Assembly (NCBI GenBank): GCA_965262595.1
Contig: OZ253548.1
Location: 1,054,001 to 1,118,000, forward strand
DNA: 64,000 nucleotides
Reading direction: 5' to 3'
DNA from: CATQHB01 sp965262595
GTDB taxonomy: Bacteria > Chloroflexota > Dehalococcoidia > Lucifugimonadales > UBA3495
Shown here in pieces: positions 35,211 to 44,358 of the stretch. Under the pieces are notes generated by a model, which was not told where the DNA came from, ran no database searches, and saw only the letters and a list, made by a program, of their open reading frames with translations. Position 1 is the stretch's first letter; the number at the start of each line of letters is the position of its first letter. The translations under genes and the position numbers were made by a program.

Positions 35211-36549
35211 CGCCTTCCGCCTCCAGCAACTGCCTGGCCCGATTCAACTCGTCGGACACCCGGTTAGGGGCTGTTCCACCGGGATTGTCCCGGGCGACCA
35301 CCGAGGCCAGGGCCGTTATTTTGTAAACGCCGGCATCAAACTGGGCGGAAAACCGCCGATAATCTTCCAGGGAAAGGGCCGACAGTTCTCTTTCTTCAGC
35401 TTCACAGTATTCGCACAGTTGGCGCATAATGCCGTGAGCCTCGCGGAAGGGAACCCCTTTCCCCACCAGGTAATCGGCCAAGTCAGTGGACAGCATATAA
35501 CCTTCGCCGGCCAGCCTGGTCAGTTGATCCTGGTTCAAAGTAAGCCCAGCCAGCATTCCCTGAAACACTTGCAGGGTAGCTGACAGGGTATCCACCGTAT
35601 CAAAAAAGCCTTCCTTGTCTTCCTGCAAATCCCGGTTGTAGGTCAGGGGCAGACCCTTCATTACGGTTAGCAGGGCCATCAGGTCGCCGTAAACCCGACC
35701 GGTCTTGCCCCGGGCAAGTTCGGCGAAGTCAGGGTTGCGCTTCTGCGGCATGATACTGCTGCCGGTAGTGAACTCATCGGATAACCGAATAAAGCTGAAT
35801 TCCCGGCTGGACCAGATGACTATCTCCTCTGCCATCCGGGACAGATGCATCATGCAGATGGACGCGGCCGATTGGTACTCCAGCAGAAAATCCCGGTCGG
35901 AAACGGCGTCCATGCTGTTGGCCGTAATCTCACTGAAACCCAATTCCTGGGCCAGAAACTCCCGGTCGGTGGGGTAAGGCACTCCGGCCAGGGCGCCGCT
36001 GCCCAGCGGAAGTACGTCGGTACGGCGGAAACAATCCCTGAACCGGGCAATATCCCGCTGAAACATCTGAAAGTACGCCAGCAAGTGATGCGAGAACATT
36101 ACCGGCTGCGCCCGCTGCAGGTGGGTATAGCCGGGCATCAGCGTTTCCCGGTACTTTTCGGCCAGGTCAACCAGCGCCCGCTCCAACCCCCGAAGACCTT
36201 TGACCGTGTCCCGAATCACCTCCCGGGTATATAGGCGCAAGTCCAGGGCTATTTGGTCGTTTCGGGAGCGTCCGGTGTGCAGCCGCCCGCCGACCGCACC
36301 GATAAGCTGGGTAAGCCGCCGCTCGATGTTCATGTGCAGGTCTTCCAAGGCGGCGTCCCAGGGGAAATCGCCGGACTCTATCTCTCGCTCGACGGAATTA
36401 AGCCCGCCAATAATGGCTTCGGTATCCGCAGCGGAAATTATGCCCTGCCGGCCCAGCATCCGGGCGTGAGCAATGGAGCCGGCAATGTCCTGCCGATACA
36501 GGCGACGGTCGTAATGGATTGATACGGTATAGCTGCTGAAATCGGTCAC
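35200..36549 (-). CDS. argH: Argininosuccinate lyase, unusually short N-terminus
   Basis: Catalyses release of fumarate from argininosuccinate, the last step of arginine synthesis. The signature SSIMPQKRNPD is intact, with RRSRNDQ-type GRSRNDQIALDLRL and DIAGSIAHARMLGRQGI. I chose GTG 36549 (TDFSSYTVSIHYDRRLYRQ), giving 449 residues; the frame is open to 36657 but upstream residues do not resemble the family. Normal ArgH proteins start with an LWGGRF segment of about 20 residues that is not seen here, so the true start or an N-terminal loss is unclear. Overlaps rpe at its end. Confidence 0.93.
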   Translation of the reverse strand: MTDFSSYTVSIHYDRRLYRQDIAGSIAHARMLGRQGIISAADTEAIIGGLNSVEREIESGDFPWDAALEDLHMNIERRLTQLIGAVGGRLHTGRSRNDQIALDLRLYTREVIRDTVKGLRGLERALVDLAEKYRETLMPGYTHLQRAQPVMFSHHLLAYFQMFQRDIARFRDCFRRTDVLPLGSGALAGVPYPTDREFLAQELGFSEITANSMDAVSDRDFLLEYQSAASICMMHLSRMAEEIVIWSSREFSFIRLSDEFTTGSSIMPQKRNPDFAELARGKTGRVYGDLMALLTVMKGLPLTYNRDLQEDKEGFFDTVDTLSATLQVFQGMLAGLTLNQDQLTRLAGEGYMLSTDLADYLVGKGVPFREAHGIMRQLCEYCEAEERELSALSLEDYRRFSAQFDAGVYKITALASVVARDNPGGTAPNRVSDELNRARQLLEAEGDDI

Positions 36550-36710
36550 GGGCGCGTTGCTATCCCTCCGCGGAATTGAAAAGTGGGGCAAACAGGCAGT
36601 CCAGCCCGGACTACGGGTACGCCTGCTTGCCGGCGACATCCAGTATAGCATTCTCATGCTACCGGACGAGCCGCCATTAGCCGGCGCCGGCTCGGTCAGA
36701 CTCCGCTAAC

Positions 36711-36782
36711 CCGCTGACCGGCTAACCGGCTGACCGGCTGACCGGCTGACCGGCTAACCGGCTAACCGGTTGACCGGCTAAC
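36711..36782. repeat. 9-bp tandem repeat (about eight units)
   Basis: Units CTGACCGGC and CTAACCGGC alternate through 70 bases just past the end of the TIM-barrel gene on the minus strand. The array is nearly perfect, suggesting recent slippage. Confidence 0.85.
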
Positions 36783-36788
36783 CAAAAG

Positions 36789-37616
36789 CTACTTGCTGGA
36801 AGCAACGTGCAGAAATTCATAGCTGGCCGAAAGGTTGTTAAAAACATCCTCGTGGGGCGGAATTTCCATAATCGCCGGCCCCTGGTAGTCCTTGGCCTCC
36901 AGCAGCCGCAGCATCTGCCCGCAGTCCAGGTCTCCGGTGTCCACCGAAGGATGGGGATTGCCGTCGCGAGCCTGCTTGAAGTGGACAATTTTGAGCATAT
37001 CCAGCGGCAGGGAATCCAGTTCGGCCAGGGGGTCGCTTTCCGGAAAGCGCCGCAGTTGGTTGGTGGCGTCGGGGCACAAACCCAGATACTCCCCCGCTTC
37101 GGGGGGAAGTTGGGCGCGGCACTCCCGGACCAGTAGCGCCATGCTGCGTATGGGTTGGCCGGAGTTCTCAATGGAAAAGATAACCCCTTGTCTGGCCGCC
37201 TCCCGGGTCAGCTCAGTTACTCCCAGCGCAGCTTCCGGCAAGTCTGCCGGCTTCTCCCACACCGTATCAAATGAACTCGGGTCCACGACACGCAAATGCG
37301 GGGTTTCCCGGCCCACAATCCTGGCGCCTTCCAATGCCATCTGAAACTGCTCGCCGGCCGGGTCAACCTGGCTGGTAAGGCAAGGCAGCGCCATGGCCAG
37401 GTCAAAAGCCAAGTCCGGAAAACCATCAGCGATGGCTTGCAGTCCGGGCAAATTGGGCCGCCACTCCGCTCCCTGACCGCTCTCACAGTCTCCCAAACAA
37501 GTCTGCCGCAACTCAATGTGCCGGGAGCCTCGGGACTCGGCCTCGCTAATTAATTCCGCCAGTCCCTGACTTTGCAAATGGTTGCGCCACGAGTTGGTTA
37601 TCGCTCCGAAAATCAT
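36789..37616 (-). CDS. Sugar-phosphate isomerase/epimerase-like TIM barrel
   Basis: 275-residue xylose-isomerase-like protein. It opens MIFGAITNSWRNHLQ, continues with SRGSRHIELRQTCLG (metal-site region) and ends with a typical metal-binding stretch (VHFKQARDGNPHPSVDTGDL and QGPAIMEIPPHED), where acidic residues and His would bind a divalent ion. Members isomerise sugars or act on inositols; the exact substrate is unknown. The ATG at 37616 has a GGAGGTGATG site. Transcribed alone. Confidence 0.85.
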   Translation of the reverse strand: MIFGAITNSWRNHLQSQGLAELISEAESRGSRHIELRQTCLGDCESGQGAEWRPNLPGLQAIADGFPDLAFDLAMALPCLTSQVDPAGEQFQMALEGARIVGRETPHLRVVDPSSFDTVWEKPADLPEAALGVTELTREAARQGVIFSIENSGQPIRSMALLVRECRAQLPPEAGEYLGLCPDATNQLRRFPESDPLAELDSLPLDMLKIVHFKQARDGNPHPSVDTGDLDCGQMLRLLEAKDYQGPAIMEIPPHEDVFNNLSASYEFLHVASSK

Positions 37617-37941
37617 GGTTCATCACCTCCAACCGGGTTGACTTTCTTAACCCTGACTATACTCCTGTATATCGGGATTGCTCAATAGTTGTGGACTACA
37701 GGAACTTTTATCCTTCGGCACAAGACCGAGGAATGGCAACTCATGCATCCTTCAGGAATAGCGAATTGGCATAAAATCCGGGACTTGAAACCGGACTCTT
37801 GACCTACTACAATCGGGCCGAGCCAGACTGGCTGTGTGTTAAAATGGCTTTGAGCAACCCTTATGTAAAGCAAACCTTCAGGCAAATTGCCAATGCATCA
37901 AATGGCGCCACGGTAAACTTCGTTAAACAGAGGAGGCTAAT
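37617..37941. other. Divergent spacer with promoters on both strands
   Basis: Contains a likely promoter for the dehydratase gene (37785-37813, plus strand). A weaker minus-strand candidate for the TIM-barrel gene is TTGAGC (37680-37685) with TATAGT (37656-37661), spacer 18. No gene. Confidence 0.45.
37785..37813 (+). promoter_or_regulatory. Promoter of the pterin dehydratase gene
   Basis: TTGAAA (37785-37790) and TACAAT (37808-37813), spacer 17, giving a leader of about 120 bases before ATG 37942. Confidence 0.5.
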
Positions 37942-38301
37942 ATGGCTCAACTTTATCAGGAAAAGTGCGTTGCCTGCCGCCGGGATTCTCCATCGGTGAC
38001 CGACGGGGAAATTCAGGAGCTACACCCTACGGTGTCGGATTGGAGCCTGATGAACGACTCCGGAGTGCCCAAACTAGACCGGGTTTTTAGTTTTAGCAAC
38101 TTCCAGCAGGCCCTGACTTTTACCAACACGATCGGTGAATTGGCCGAGGCGGAGGGTCATCACCCCAAGCTGGTCACCGAGTGGGGACGGGTCGAAGTGA
38201 CCTGGTGGACGCACAAGATACGGAACCTGCACCGCAATGACTTCATCATGGCCGCCAAAACCGACCGCCTCTTTGAAGAATTGGCTTTAACCACGAAATG
38301 A
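37942..38301 (+). CDS. Pterin-4a-carbinolamine dehydratase (PhhB-like)
   Basis: 119-residue protein dehydrating 4a-hydroxytetrahydrobiopterin, the recycling step for pterin-dependent hydroxylases. The active-site block EGHHPKLVTEWGRVEVTWWT (71-90) carries the paired histidines (73, 74), with a third at 91. An N-terminal Cys9-X2-Cys12 pair is an extra found in some bacterial members. AGAGGAGG lies before ATG 37942. No phenylalanine hydroxylase is near, so it may have a moonlighting or molybdopterin-related role. Confidence 0.93.
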   Translation: MAQLYQEKCVACRRDSPSVTDGEIQELHPTVSDWSLMNDSGVPKLDRVFSFSNFQQALTFTNTIGELAEAEGHHPKLVTEWGRVEVTWWTHKIRNLHRNDFIMAAKTDRLFEELALTTK

Positions 38302-38463
38302 TGAAACCGGCGGGTTGAAAATCAAAGGGTCTCTCACTGGAAACCGGAACCGGCAGCGCCGCCAAGGCCCGGGCCCCAACCCCGGACTCGGCGGCCTGGC
38401 AGAGAACCTCCCAGACTACCGCCGGCTGGCTAATTGAAGATAAGCAAAAAGGATAAAGGATAA

Positions 38464-39492
38464 GTGAATATGCGGGTGATCTACTCCCTGAAATCCCGGG
38501 ATGTGCGAGGGGTAGCTGCCGAGGCGGCCTGGGCCGAGATGATCGGCTATGACGGAGTGGCCAGCAACGAGACGGCTCACGACCCGTTCATCGCCCTGAC
38601 CCTGGCCGCCACCGCCACTTCCCGGGTTACCCTGGAAACCCACGTCGCTATTGCCTTTCCCCGCTCGCCGATGGTGGTAGCCTACACCGCTCGGGACTTG
38701 CAGGACTTGTCCCAAGGCCGGTTGCGGCTGGGCTTGGGAACGCAAGTAAAGGGGCACATCGAGCGGCGCTTTTCCACGGTCTGGGAGTCGCCCGGCCCCA
38801 AATTGCGGGAGTACATTCGCGCGCTGCGCCATATTTGGGATGCTTGGGACCGGGAGGTTCCGCTAAGCTTTAACGGCCGTTTCTATCAATTCTCTCTGAT
38901 GACACCCTTTTTCAATCCGGGTCCCGGCCAGTACGGACCCCCGCCGATCTTTAACGCGGCGGTCAACGCTTACAACTGCCGGGTGGCCGGCGAGGTCAGT
39001 GACGGGCTGGTGCTGCACACCTTTACCACGGCGGAATACCTGCGCCAAGTGGTACTGCCCAACGTTGCCGCCGGAGCGCAAAAGGCCGAGCGCGACCCGA
39101 GGGAGATAACGATCAACGGAGGCGGCTTCATAGTGACGGGCGCCAGCCGGGCCGCCCTTAAAGCAGCCGACCGGGAAACCCGCCGCCGCATCGCCTTTTA
39201 CGCCTCCACCCGTACCTATTTGCCGGTGCTGGAATGCCACGGCTTTCAGGACGTTGGGCAGCGGCTGTACCAAATGTCCGTGGAGGGAAGGTGGGACGAG
39301 ATGGGTTCCCTGGTCAGCGATGAGATGCTCGACGCATTTGCGGTTGTTGGGGAGTACGACGAAATTGCCGACAAGCTGCTGGAGCGGTACCGTGGGCTGC
39401 TTAACGAAGTTAGCCTGTCGATAGTTACGGACGGGGAGGCCGACGAAGGGGAATTGCGGGGCATTATCCGCCGGTTGCAGGAAACGGAGTAG
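38464..39492 (+). CDS. LLM-class F420-dependent oxidoreductase
   Basis: 342-residue luciferase-like TIM barrel. Family landmarks: AEMIGYDGVASNETAHDPFI near the start, THVAIAFPRSPMVVAYTARD, DLSQGRLRLGLGTQVKGHIE and, at the end, VGEYDEIADKLLERY. Members use F420 or flavin to move hydride or insert oxygen; the N-terminal block resembles the TIGR03617 F420 group. Such proteins are numerous in Chloroflexota. GTG start 38464 with AAAGGATAA upstream. Transcribed separately from the dehydratase, 160 bases away. Confidence 0.92.
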   Translation: MNMRVIYSLKSRDVRGVAAEAAWAEMIGYDGVASNETAHDPFIALTLAATATSRVTLETHVAIAFPRSPMVVAYTARDLQDLSQGRLRLGLGTQVKGHIERRFSTVWESPGPKLREYIRALRHIWDAWDREVPLSFNGRFYQFSLMTPFFNPGPGQYGPPPIFNAAVNAYNCRVAGEVSDGLVLHTFTTAEYLRQVVLPNVAAGAQKAERDPREITINGGGFIVTGASRAALKAADRETRRRIAFYASTRTYLPVLECHGFQDVGQRLYQMSVEGRWDEMGSLVSDEMLDAFAVVGEYDEIADKLLERYRGLLNEVSLSIVTDGEADEGELRGIIRRLQETE

Positions 39493-39618
39493 CTGTAGGA
39501 AAGGCAGTCAGTCCAGCCGGAAGGATCCCATCCCTCCCGGGCATTGCCCCCACCGATTGAGACCTAAGGGCGTAGGGGAATTACCTCTCCGGCCAGTCTT
39601 CCGTGCGGGGTTGTTATT

Positions 39619-40353
39619 TTGGATGCACCGAGCTTCAAGGGGGGAAATGAAACCCAACTTACTTATTCGCTGAAATGGGCGGCTTGGGAATGGCTATACA
39701 CCGTAGCTCAGTGCCGTTGCATTGGCATGGAAGTAAAGCTGGAAGGCCCCGGCGGTCGAATTGTTGACCTGGCCGGAGTTGGCCCAGGCAACACTATTTA
39801 CGTGGTTGAAGTGAAATCCAGCCGGTCCGACTTTGCCCGGGATAACCATACCCTACGAGACTTGGCCGCAGTAAAGGAACAGGGTAAGTCCCTGGCCCGG
39901 CGAGTCCTACTCAACCAACAAATCTTGACCCAAGCCCAGGAACCGGAAATGTCCGCCAGGAAGCGCCACCCATCCGACACCCTGACTCATCACTCCGCCT
40001 ATCAAACGGCGCTGGCCGACAGCGAACGCTTACAAAAGGAAGAAACGTCCTACCGCAACCGGCTGGCTGCCTATAGCATCAAGTTTCACGACCCTGGTTT
40101 TCTAGCCATCGCCGACTACCACTACATCATGGCGCCCCACGGCGTGGCGCTCCGCCGGGAAGTGCCTCCCCAGTGGGGTTTGCTAAACGAAATCCCGGAA
40201 GTAATTGTGGCGGCGCCACTAAAGGAAATCCGCAAGAATACCGGCATCATTTCCAACGTCCTGCGGGCCATTGCCCGGAGTAACAGCGCCTCAATGATGC
40301 GCGCCCAAGGAGTGCGATTCACCGAGGACGGTGCCACATTTTCGGAACGCTAG
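39619..40353 (+). CDS. MmcB-like PD-(D/E)XK nuclease-fold protein
   Basis: 244 residues. The first half has the nuclease-fold arrangement GGRIVDLAGVG..NTIYVVEVKSSRSDF with Asp and Glu-X-Lys, as in PD-(D/E)XK enzymes; HTLRDLAAVKEQGK follows. The second half has LAIADYHYIMAPHGVALRRE then PPQWGLLNEIPEVIVAAPL, the 'CDYLYFAVP.....P...GL...' arrangement seen in MmcB-type proteins. DNA repair or defence nuclease activity is inferred. TTG start at 39619 without a convincing ribosome site, so the N-terminus is uncertain. A hairpin lies after the stop. Confidence 0.75.
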   Translation: MDAPSFKGGNETQLTYSLKWAAWEWLYTVAQCRCIGMEVKLEGPGGRIVDLAGVGPGNTIYVVEVKSSRSDFARDNHTLRDLAAVKEQGKSLARRVLLNQQILTQAQEPEMSARKRHPSDTLTHHSAYQTALADSERLQKEETSYRNRLAAYSIKFHDPGFLAIADYHYIMAPHGVALRREVPPQWGLLNEIPEVIVAAPLKEIRKNTGIISNVLRAIARSNSASMMRAQGVRFTEDGATFSER

Positions 40354-40410
40354 CTCCAAAACCCCGGGCCGCCAATCGCCCCCACCGTCAATCAGGTCGT
40401 AGATAAACTG

Positions 40411-40438
40411 GCGCCGCGGCGAAGTAAGGCCGCGGCGC
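40411..40438. terminator. Hairpin between convergent genes
   Basis: GCGCCGCGGC (40411-40420) pairs with GCCGCGGCGC (40429-40438). It sits between the ends of the nuclease-like gene and the cupin gene and can serve both; no T-run. Confidence 0.55.
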
Positions 40439-40476
40439 AGTGGAACCGTTGAAAAGCCGGGAAGCCGGGGTTGAAC

Positions 40477-40830
40477 CTAACTGCCGGTGGTCTGGTCTTC
40501 CAGGTGAACGGTGGCGGTTACCCGGGGAATGCTGCTGGAAACCCGGGTAGTGTGGCCCTGTCCGGTCAGGTCTTCCACCAGATTTACGTGCCCGGGGCCA
40601 AACTTGTGCACCGAGCCGTCGCCCAGTCCGATTTCTCCTTCGCCGGAAACCGTAATGACATACTGGCGCCGGGGGGCGTTATGCCAGTCGCTGAAGCGTC
40701 CCGGTTCAGCCACGCTAAAGGCAATGCCGGTAGCGCCCTGAAGTTCGGTTAAAGTGGGGTGCGAAGCCGGGTCCAGCTCTTCGATATGCGCCTGTCCGTC
40801 ACTGCCGGTATAAAGTCTGGTTATAGCCAT
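40477..40830 (-). CDS. Cupin-domain protein
   Basis: 117-residue single-domain cupin. The barrel shows SDWHNAPRRQYVITVSGEGE as motif one (H....Q) and GDGSVHKFGPGHVNLVEDLT GQGH as motif two region (G....P.G, H at the end). Metal ligands are therefore a His, Gln/Glu and the last His. Function cannot be assigned from fold; some relatives bind small amines or acids. AGGAGGAC lies upstream of ATG 40830. Confidence 0.82.
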   Translation of the reverse strand: MAITRLYTGSDGQAHIEELDPASHPTLTELQGATGIAFSVAEPGRFSDWHNAPRRQYVITVSGEGEIGLGDGSVHKFGPGHVNLVEDLTGQGHTTRVSSSIPRVTATVHLEDQTTGS

Positions 40831-40930
40831 AGCTTGTCCTCCTGATTTCGACGTTTTTTCATGCCCTGACTTAGGACTTCTTGGACCAATTTGAAAGACC
40901 GAGTCCCTTAAAGGGAACTTCCTTCAAGAC

Positions 40931-41677
40931 TCAAGAGTTCAGAAACTTCCAGTCGAGGGATCCCAGGTGAAAACTAACGCGGCGAAAACCTTCGGCGTGG
41001 GCCAAACCGGCCTTTTCGCCCTGGTGCGCCGTACCGCTCTTTACTCGCTCCAGGCGCTGCTCCGGCGTGCGCCGCTGCATCTGGCTAACATGGTGGCTGA
41101 GAGAATCCGCCTTCATATCCAGGTAGCCGCTTACGTCTATGAAAACATCCGGGCTTTCGGTTCCCCACAAGTAAGCTTCTTTAGCGCAGTGGGGCTGCAG
41201 ACCCTCGGCGGTGATTTGCTCCGGGAACTGCTGGTAACTCCAGGCATAGGTAAAGGCGGCGTCCAAAGCCACCTGGCCGCTCATCCGGTGGTCGCGGTGC
41301 GTGTGGCTGGCAACGCGGTACGGGTCAATGCAAAAAATTAGCTCCGGCCGGTGACGCCGAATTTCCCGCACCACCTCGCTCCGAAAACGTCCATTGTCTT
41401 CCAGGGTGCCATCGGGATGGGCCAGGAATACCACGTCCTTAACCCCCAATGATGCCGAGGCATTGCGCTGTTCCTGCTCTCTGATTTCCGCCAACACGGA
41501 TGGGGACATCTCCCGATCCGAGGTACCCTTGTCCCCATTAGTACACATCAGCACCACTACCTCGGTGCCTGCTTCCTTAATCCACTTTGCCATCGTTGCT
41601 CCGCAGCCACCCTCAGCATCATCGGGATGAGGGGTTACTACCAGAGCGCTCCGAGGCGGGTCGGTAATGATTTCCAT
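40931..41677 (-). CDS. PIG-L family N-deacetylase
   Basis: 248-residue zinc-dependent deacetylase. The HPDDAEGGCGATMAKW block at 17-32 gives the first zinc ligands (His17, Asp20), and SHTHRDHRMSG supplies the last His. Members remove acetyl groups from GlcNAc-type sugars, for example in bacillithiol and mycothiol synthesis. No thiol-synthesis genes are near, though DinB-type transferases (15963) use such thiols. Start ATG 41677, TTAAGGAAAGGAAT upstream. Confidence 0.93.
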   Translation of the reverse strand: MEIITDPPRSALVVTPHPDDAEGGCGATMAKWIKEAGTEVVVLMCTNGDKGTSDREMSPSVLAEIREQEQRNASASLGVKDVVFLAHPDGTLEDNGRFRSEVVREIRRHRPELIFCIDPYRVASHTHRDHRMSGQVALDAAFTYAWSYQQFPEQITAEGLQPHCAKEAYLWGTESPDVFIDVSGYLDMKADSLSHHVSQMQRRTPEQRLERVKSGTAHQGEKAGLAHAEGFRRVSFHLGSLDWKFLNS

Positions 41678-41882
41678 TCAGGATATATTCCTTTCCTTAA
41701 TTCAGCGCCTCGACCGGAGTCTGCCGTAGGTCAATGACTGCCGGCCCGGCCGGGACTTGCAGCCAATTCTTTGATTGCCATTAACTGGTCAAGTTTGACC
41801 CGGCTAAACGAACTCTTCCGGTCGGGCGCCCCAGTCAATTACTCCTGCCGATTGACTGCGAGTTCCCCGATCCCAATGGAAG

Positions 41883-43295
41883 TTAGAGGTGGAAAACCAC
41901 CATCTTCAACTCGGTCATCTCCGCGACGGCATACCCGGGGCCTTCTTTGCCCATTCCGCTATCCTTGAGGCCGCCATAGGGCATCAGGTCGGCGCGCCAT
42001 TGGGGATGGGAGTTGATATGCAGATTGCCGGAGTGGACTTCCTTGGCGAATCGCATAGCCCAGTCCACATTCTGGGTAAAGATACCGGCGGACAGTCCGA
42101 ACCTGGAATCGTTGGCCATGGCAATCGCCTCGTCAATATCGTTAAAGGAACTCACGGCTACCGCCGGCCCGAACAGCTCCTCTCGGGAAATACGCATATC
42201 CGGCTTCACGTCGGCCACCACTGTAGGCGCATGGATAGTGCCCTCTTGATCGCCGCCGGCCACAATCCGGGCGCCCTGTCCCACTGCTTCGCTGATCCAC
42301 TGACTGACCCGGGAAGCATCAGATTCGCGAATCATCGGCCCCATCCGGATAGACTCGTCGAGAGGGTCGCCGGTAGCGAAAGCCTCCGTAGGAACCTTAA
42401 TCGCATCCAGGAAGTCGGCGTAAATCCGCCGGTCGGCCAATACCCGCTGGGTGGAAATGCAGACCTGCCCGGCATTGGCGAAGCCGCTGGCTACGGTAGC
42501 CGCCGCCACTCTTTCGATGTCGGCGTCGGACATTATAATCAACGGGCTGTTTGATCCCAATTCCATCGTCACTTTCTTTATCCCGGCGTTGCGGCAGATA
42601 CGGTCACCGACTTCCATACTCCCGGTGAAGGTAATCTTGCGAACCCGAGGGTCGCTGGTGATTGGGTCGCCAATCTCCGCTCCGGAGCCGGTGACACACT
42701 GGATAGCTTCCGGGGGCAGTCCGGCTTCCAGCAGTATCTCCGTTAGCTTCAGACCGGACAGGGGAGTATCCCCGGCGGGCTTGAGAATAACGGCGTTGCC
42801 GGCGGCCAGGGCCGGACCAACCTTGTGGCACACCAGGTTAAGGGGAAAATTGAAGGGGGCAATTGCCGCAACTACGCCCACCGGTACCCGTATGGTGAAC
42901 CCGAATTGGCCCGAGTAGCCCGGGGCGGCATCGAGCGGAACCGTCTCGCCATGCAGCCGCTTGGCTTCCTCAGCGGAGCCGGTAATGGTCTGAATCGCCC
43001 GCAGCACTTCGCCCCGTCCTTCGGCGATGACCTTGCCCTCTTCCATCGTGATGGTTCGGCCCAGGTCTTCGATTCGTTCTGCCATCAGATCCGCGGCGCG
43101 GCGCAATATTGCGTACCGTTCATAGGCCGGCAGCTTGGCAATTACTTCGGCGCCCCTCACTGCGCTGCCGATTGCCCGGTCCACGTCGGCGGCGTTAGCC
43201 CGAGGAACCGTATCAATTATCGTTTGGTCAAAAGGATTATAGACCGGCATGGTCTCAGCTTTATCCACCCAGTCGCCATTGAGGTACATTTTCAT
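41883..43295 (-). CDS. NAD(P)-dependent aldehyde dehydrogenase
   Basis: 470-residue aldehyde dehydrogenase. Key residues: Asn149 in PFNFPLNL, Glu245 in MELGSNSPLI and the nucleophile Cys279 in NAGQVCIS. The neighbourhood FTGSMEVGDRI fits the cofactor site. It is near the lactaldehyde / succinate-semialdehyde / non-phosphorylating GAPDH branch; the substrate is not specified by sequence. Transcribed alone with ATG 43295 and a AAGGAGAAA site. Length is standard. Confidence 0.95.
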   Translation of the reverse strand: MKMYLNGDWVDKAETMPVYNPFDQTIIDTVPRANAADVDRAIGSAVRGAEVIAKLPAYERYAILRRAADLMAERIEDLGRTITMEEGKVIAEGRGEVLRAIQTITGSAEEAKRLHGETVPLDAAPGYSGQFGFTIRVPVGVVAAIAPFNFPLNLVCHKVGPALAAGNAVILKPAGDTPLSGLKLTEILLEAGLPPEAIQCVTGSGAEIGDPITSDPRVRKITFTGSMEVGDRICRNAGIKKVTMELGSNSPLIIMSDADIERVAAATVASGFANAGQVCISTQRVLADRRIYADFLDAIKVPTEAFATGDPLDESIRMGPMIRESDASRVSQWISEAVGQGARIVAGGDQEGTIHAPTVVADVKPDMRISREELFGPAVAVSSFNDIDEAIAMANDSRFGLSAGIFTQNVDWAMRFAKEVHSGNLHINSHPQWRADLMPYGGLKDSGMGKEGPGYAVAEMTELKMVVFHL

Positions 43296-43477
43296 GGCTT
43301 TTTCTCCTTGCTAGTTAATCCGGGGCGCTGGTCAGGACACAAAGCCCCAGGTTGGGTTAAATGCAATAGACGGCATCGCCCTTATATTAGCATATAATCC
43401 GGGCGAAGGTATTTTGCGAGGCAGCAGCAGAGGGGGTAGGTTAACCCGGCGAAAAGCCATTAGCAGGAAGTTTGCCG

Positions 43478-44218
43478 CTATCTACTCAATGCGGTAGCGC
43501 GGCCCAAATCGGTGACCGAATAATAGCCGGCGCGGCCCGGGAGACGCTCCAGCCACCGGAACTTGCTGCGGGCGGAGTTACGCAGGGTATGAACAAAATT
43601 AGGGGCCTGCGGCCAGCCGGCCAAATCAAACAACCGGCCCAAAGCCACAGCGTCCACGCCGTTCATTCCAAGGAAACGACTGGCGCCTTCCGCGGCGACC
43701 ACAACCCGACGCATATCCCCCAGGGGACTGTGCGCGCGGCAAAACTCTATAAACGCTTGCTCGGAAGCCGGGTTAATTATCGGGATAACCAACGGTTCCG
43801 TGCCGCTAACCGGCCCCAAAGCATCCTGGCCTTCCGTTCCGTCCGCATCTTCCGGATAGTTATCTTCGCTGACCGTCCGGTCCTTGTCCTCGTCCCCATA
43901 AGGCTCAAAGAAGGCGGCAAGCTGGGTGGCGGTAGCAGAGGTTGCCGTTTCCGGCGCCGTTTCAAACACTGCTGCCGCAATCGGTGCAGTTTGCAGCTTC
44001 GATTCAGGAGCAGTTTGATCTGGTTGGTACACAAGTGCGGCTCTTTCCGCAGGCAGATGGGCGGATTCAGCCTTGCCGTTGGATTCCGCCGGGGAAATCA
44101 TTATATTGCGGGTAATATCCAACAAGACCATACCCAGAATCTTGTCGATGACAGCCGCATCTTCAGATTCCAGGTTAATCTGGGCATTGTTAGGCAGAGT
44201 GATCGAAATTTTTAACAT
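43478..44218 (-). CDS. Unknown protein with a C-terminal winged-helix-like region
   Basis: 246 residues from ATG 44218, which starts MLKISITLPNNAQINLESED; the frame extends 17 codons upstream without a ribosome site. An N-terminal amphipathic part (AAVIDKILGMVLLDITRNIM) precedes a disordered acidic stretch (60-150), then a compact C-terminus with AFIEFCRAHSPLGDMRRVVV, LGRLFDLAGWPQAPNFVHTL and GRAGYYSVTDLGRA. The last block looks like a winged-helix or DNA-binding region. I do not recognise the family. It is coded in the same direction as uvrC and follows it on its own. Confidence 0.65.
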   Translation of the reverse strand: MLKISITLPNNAQINLESEDAAVIDKILGMVLLDITRNIMISPAESNGKAESAHLPAERAALVYQPDQTAPESKLQTAPIAAAVFETAPETATSATATQLAAFFEPYGDEDKDRTVSEDNYPEDADGTEGQDALGPVSGTEPLVIPIINPASEQAFIEFCRAHSPLGDMRRVVVAAEGASRFLGMNGVDAVALGRLFDLAGWPQAPNFVHTLRNSARSKFRWLERLPGRAGYYSVTDLGRATALSR

Positions 44219-44358
44219 ATTTAATATGCCCGACGGCCCGCAGGTATGCTTGATACTCAGATATGACAACAGCTATGGTACCCGCCCGCCGCCGGGTTAT
44301 CAAGCTTCGGTTCGTCACCTGGACGCTGTTGCCAGGAGTTACATGGCGTTTGATTTTA

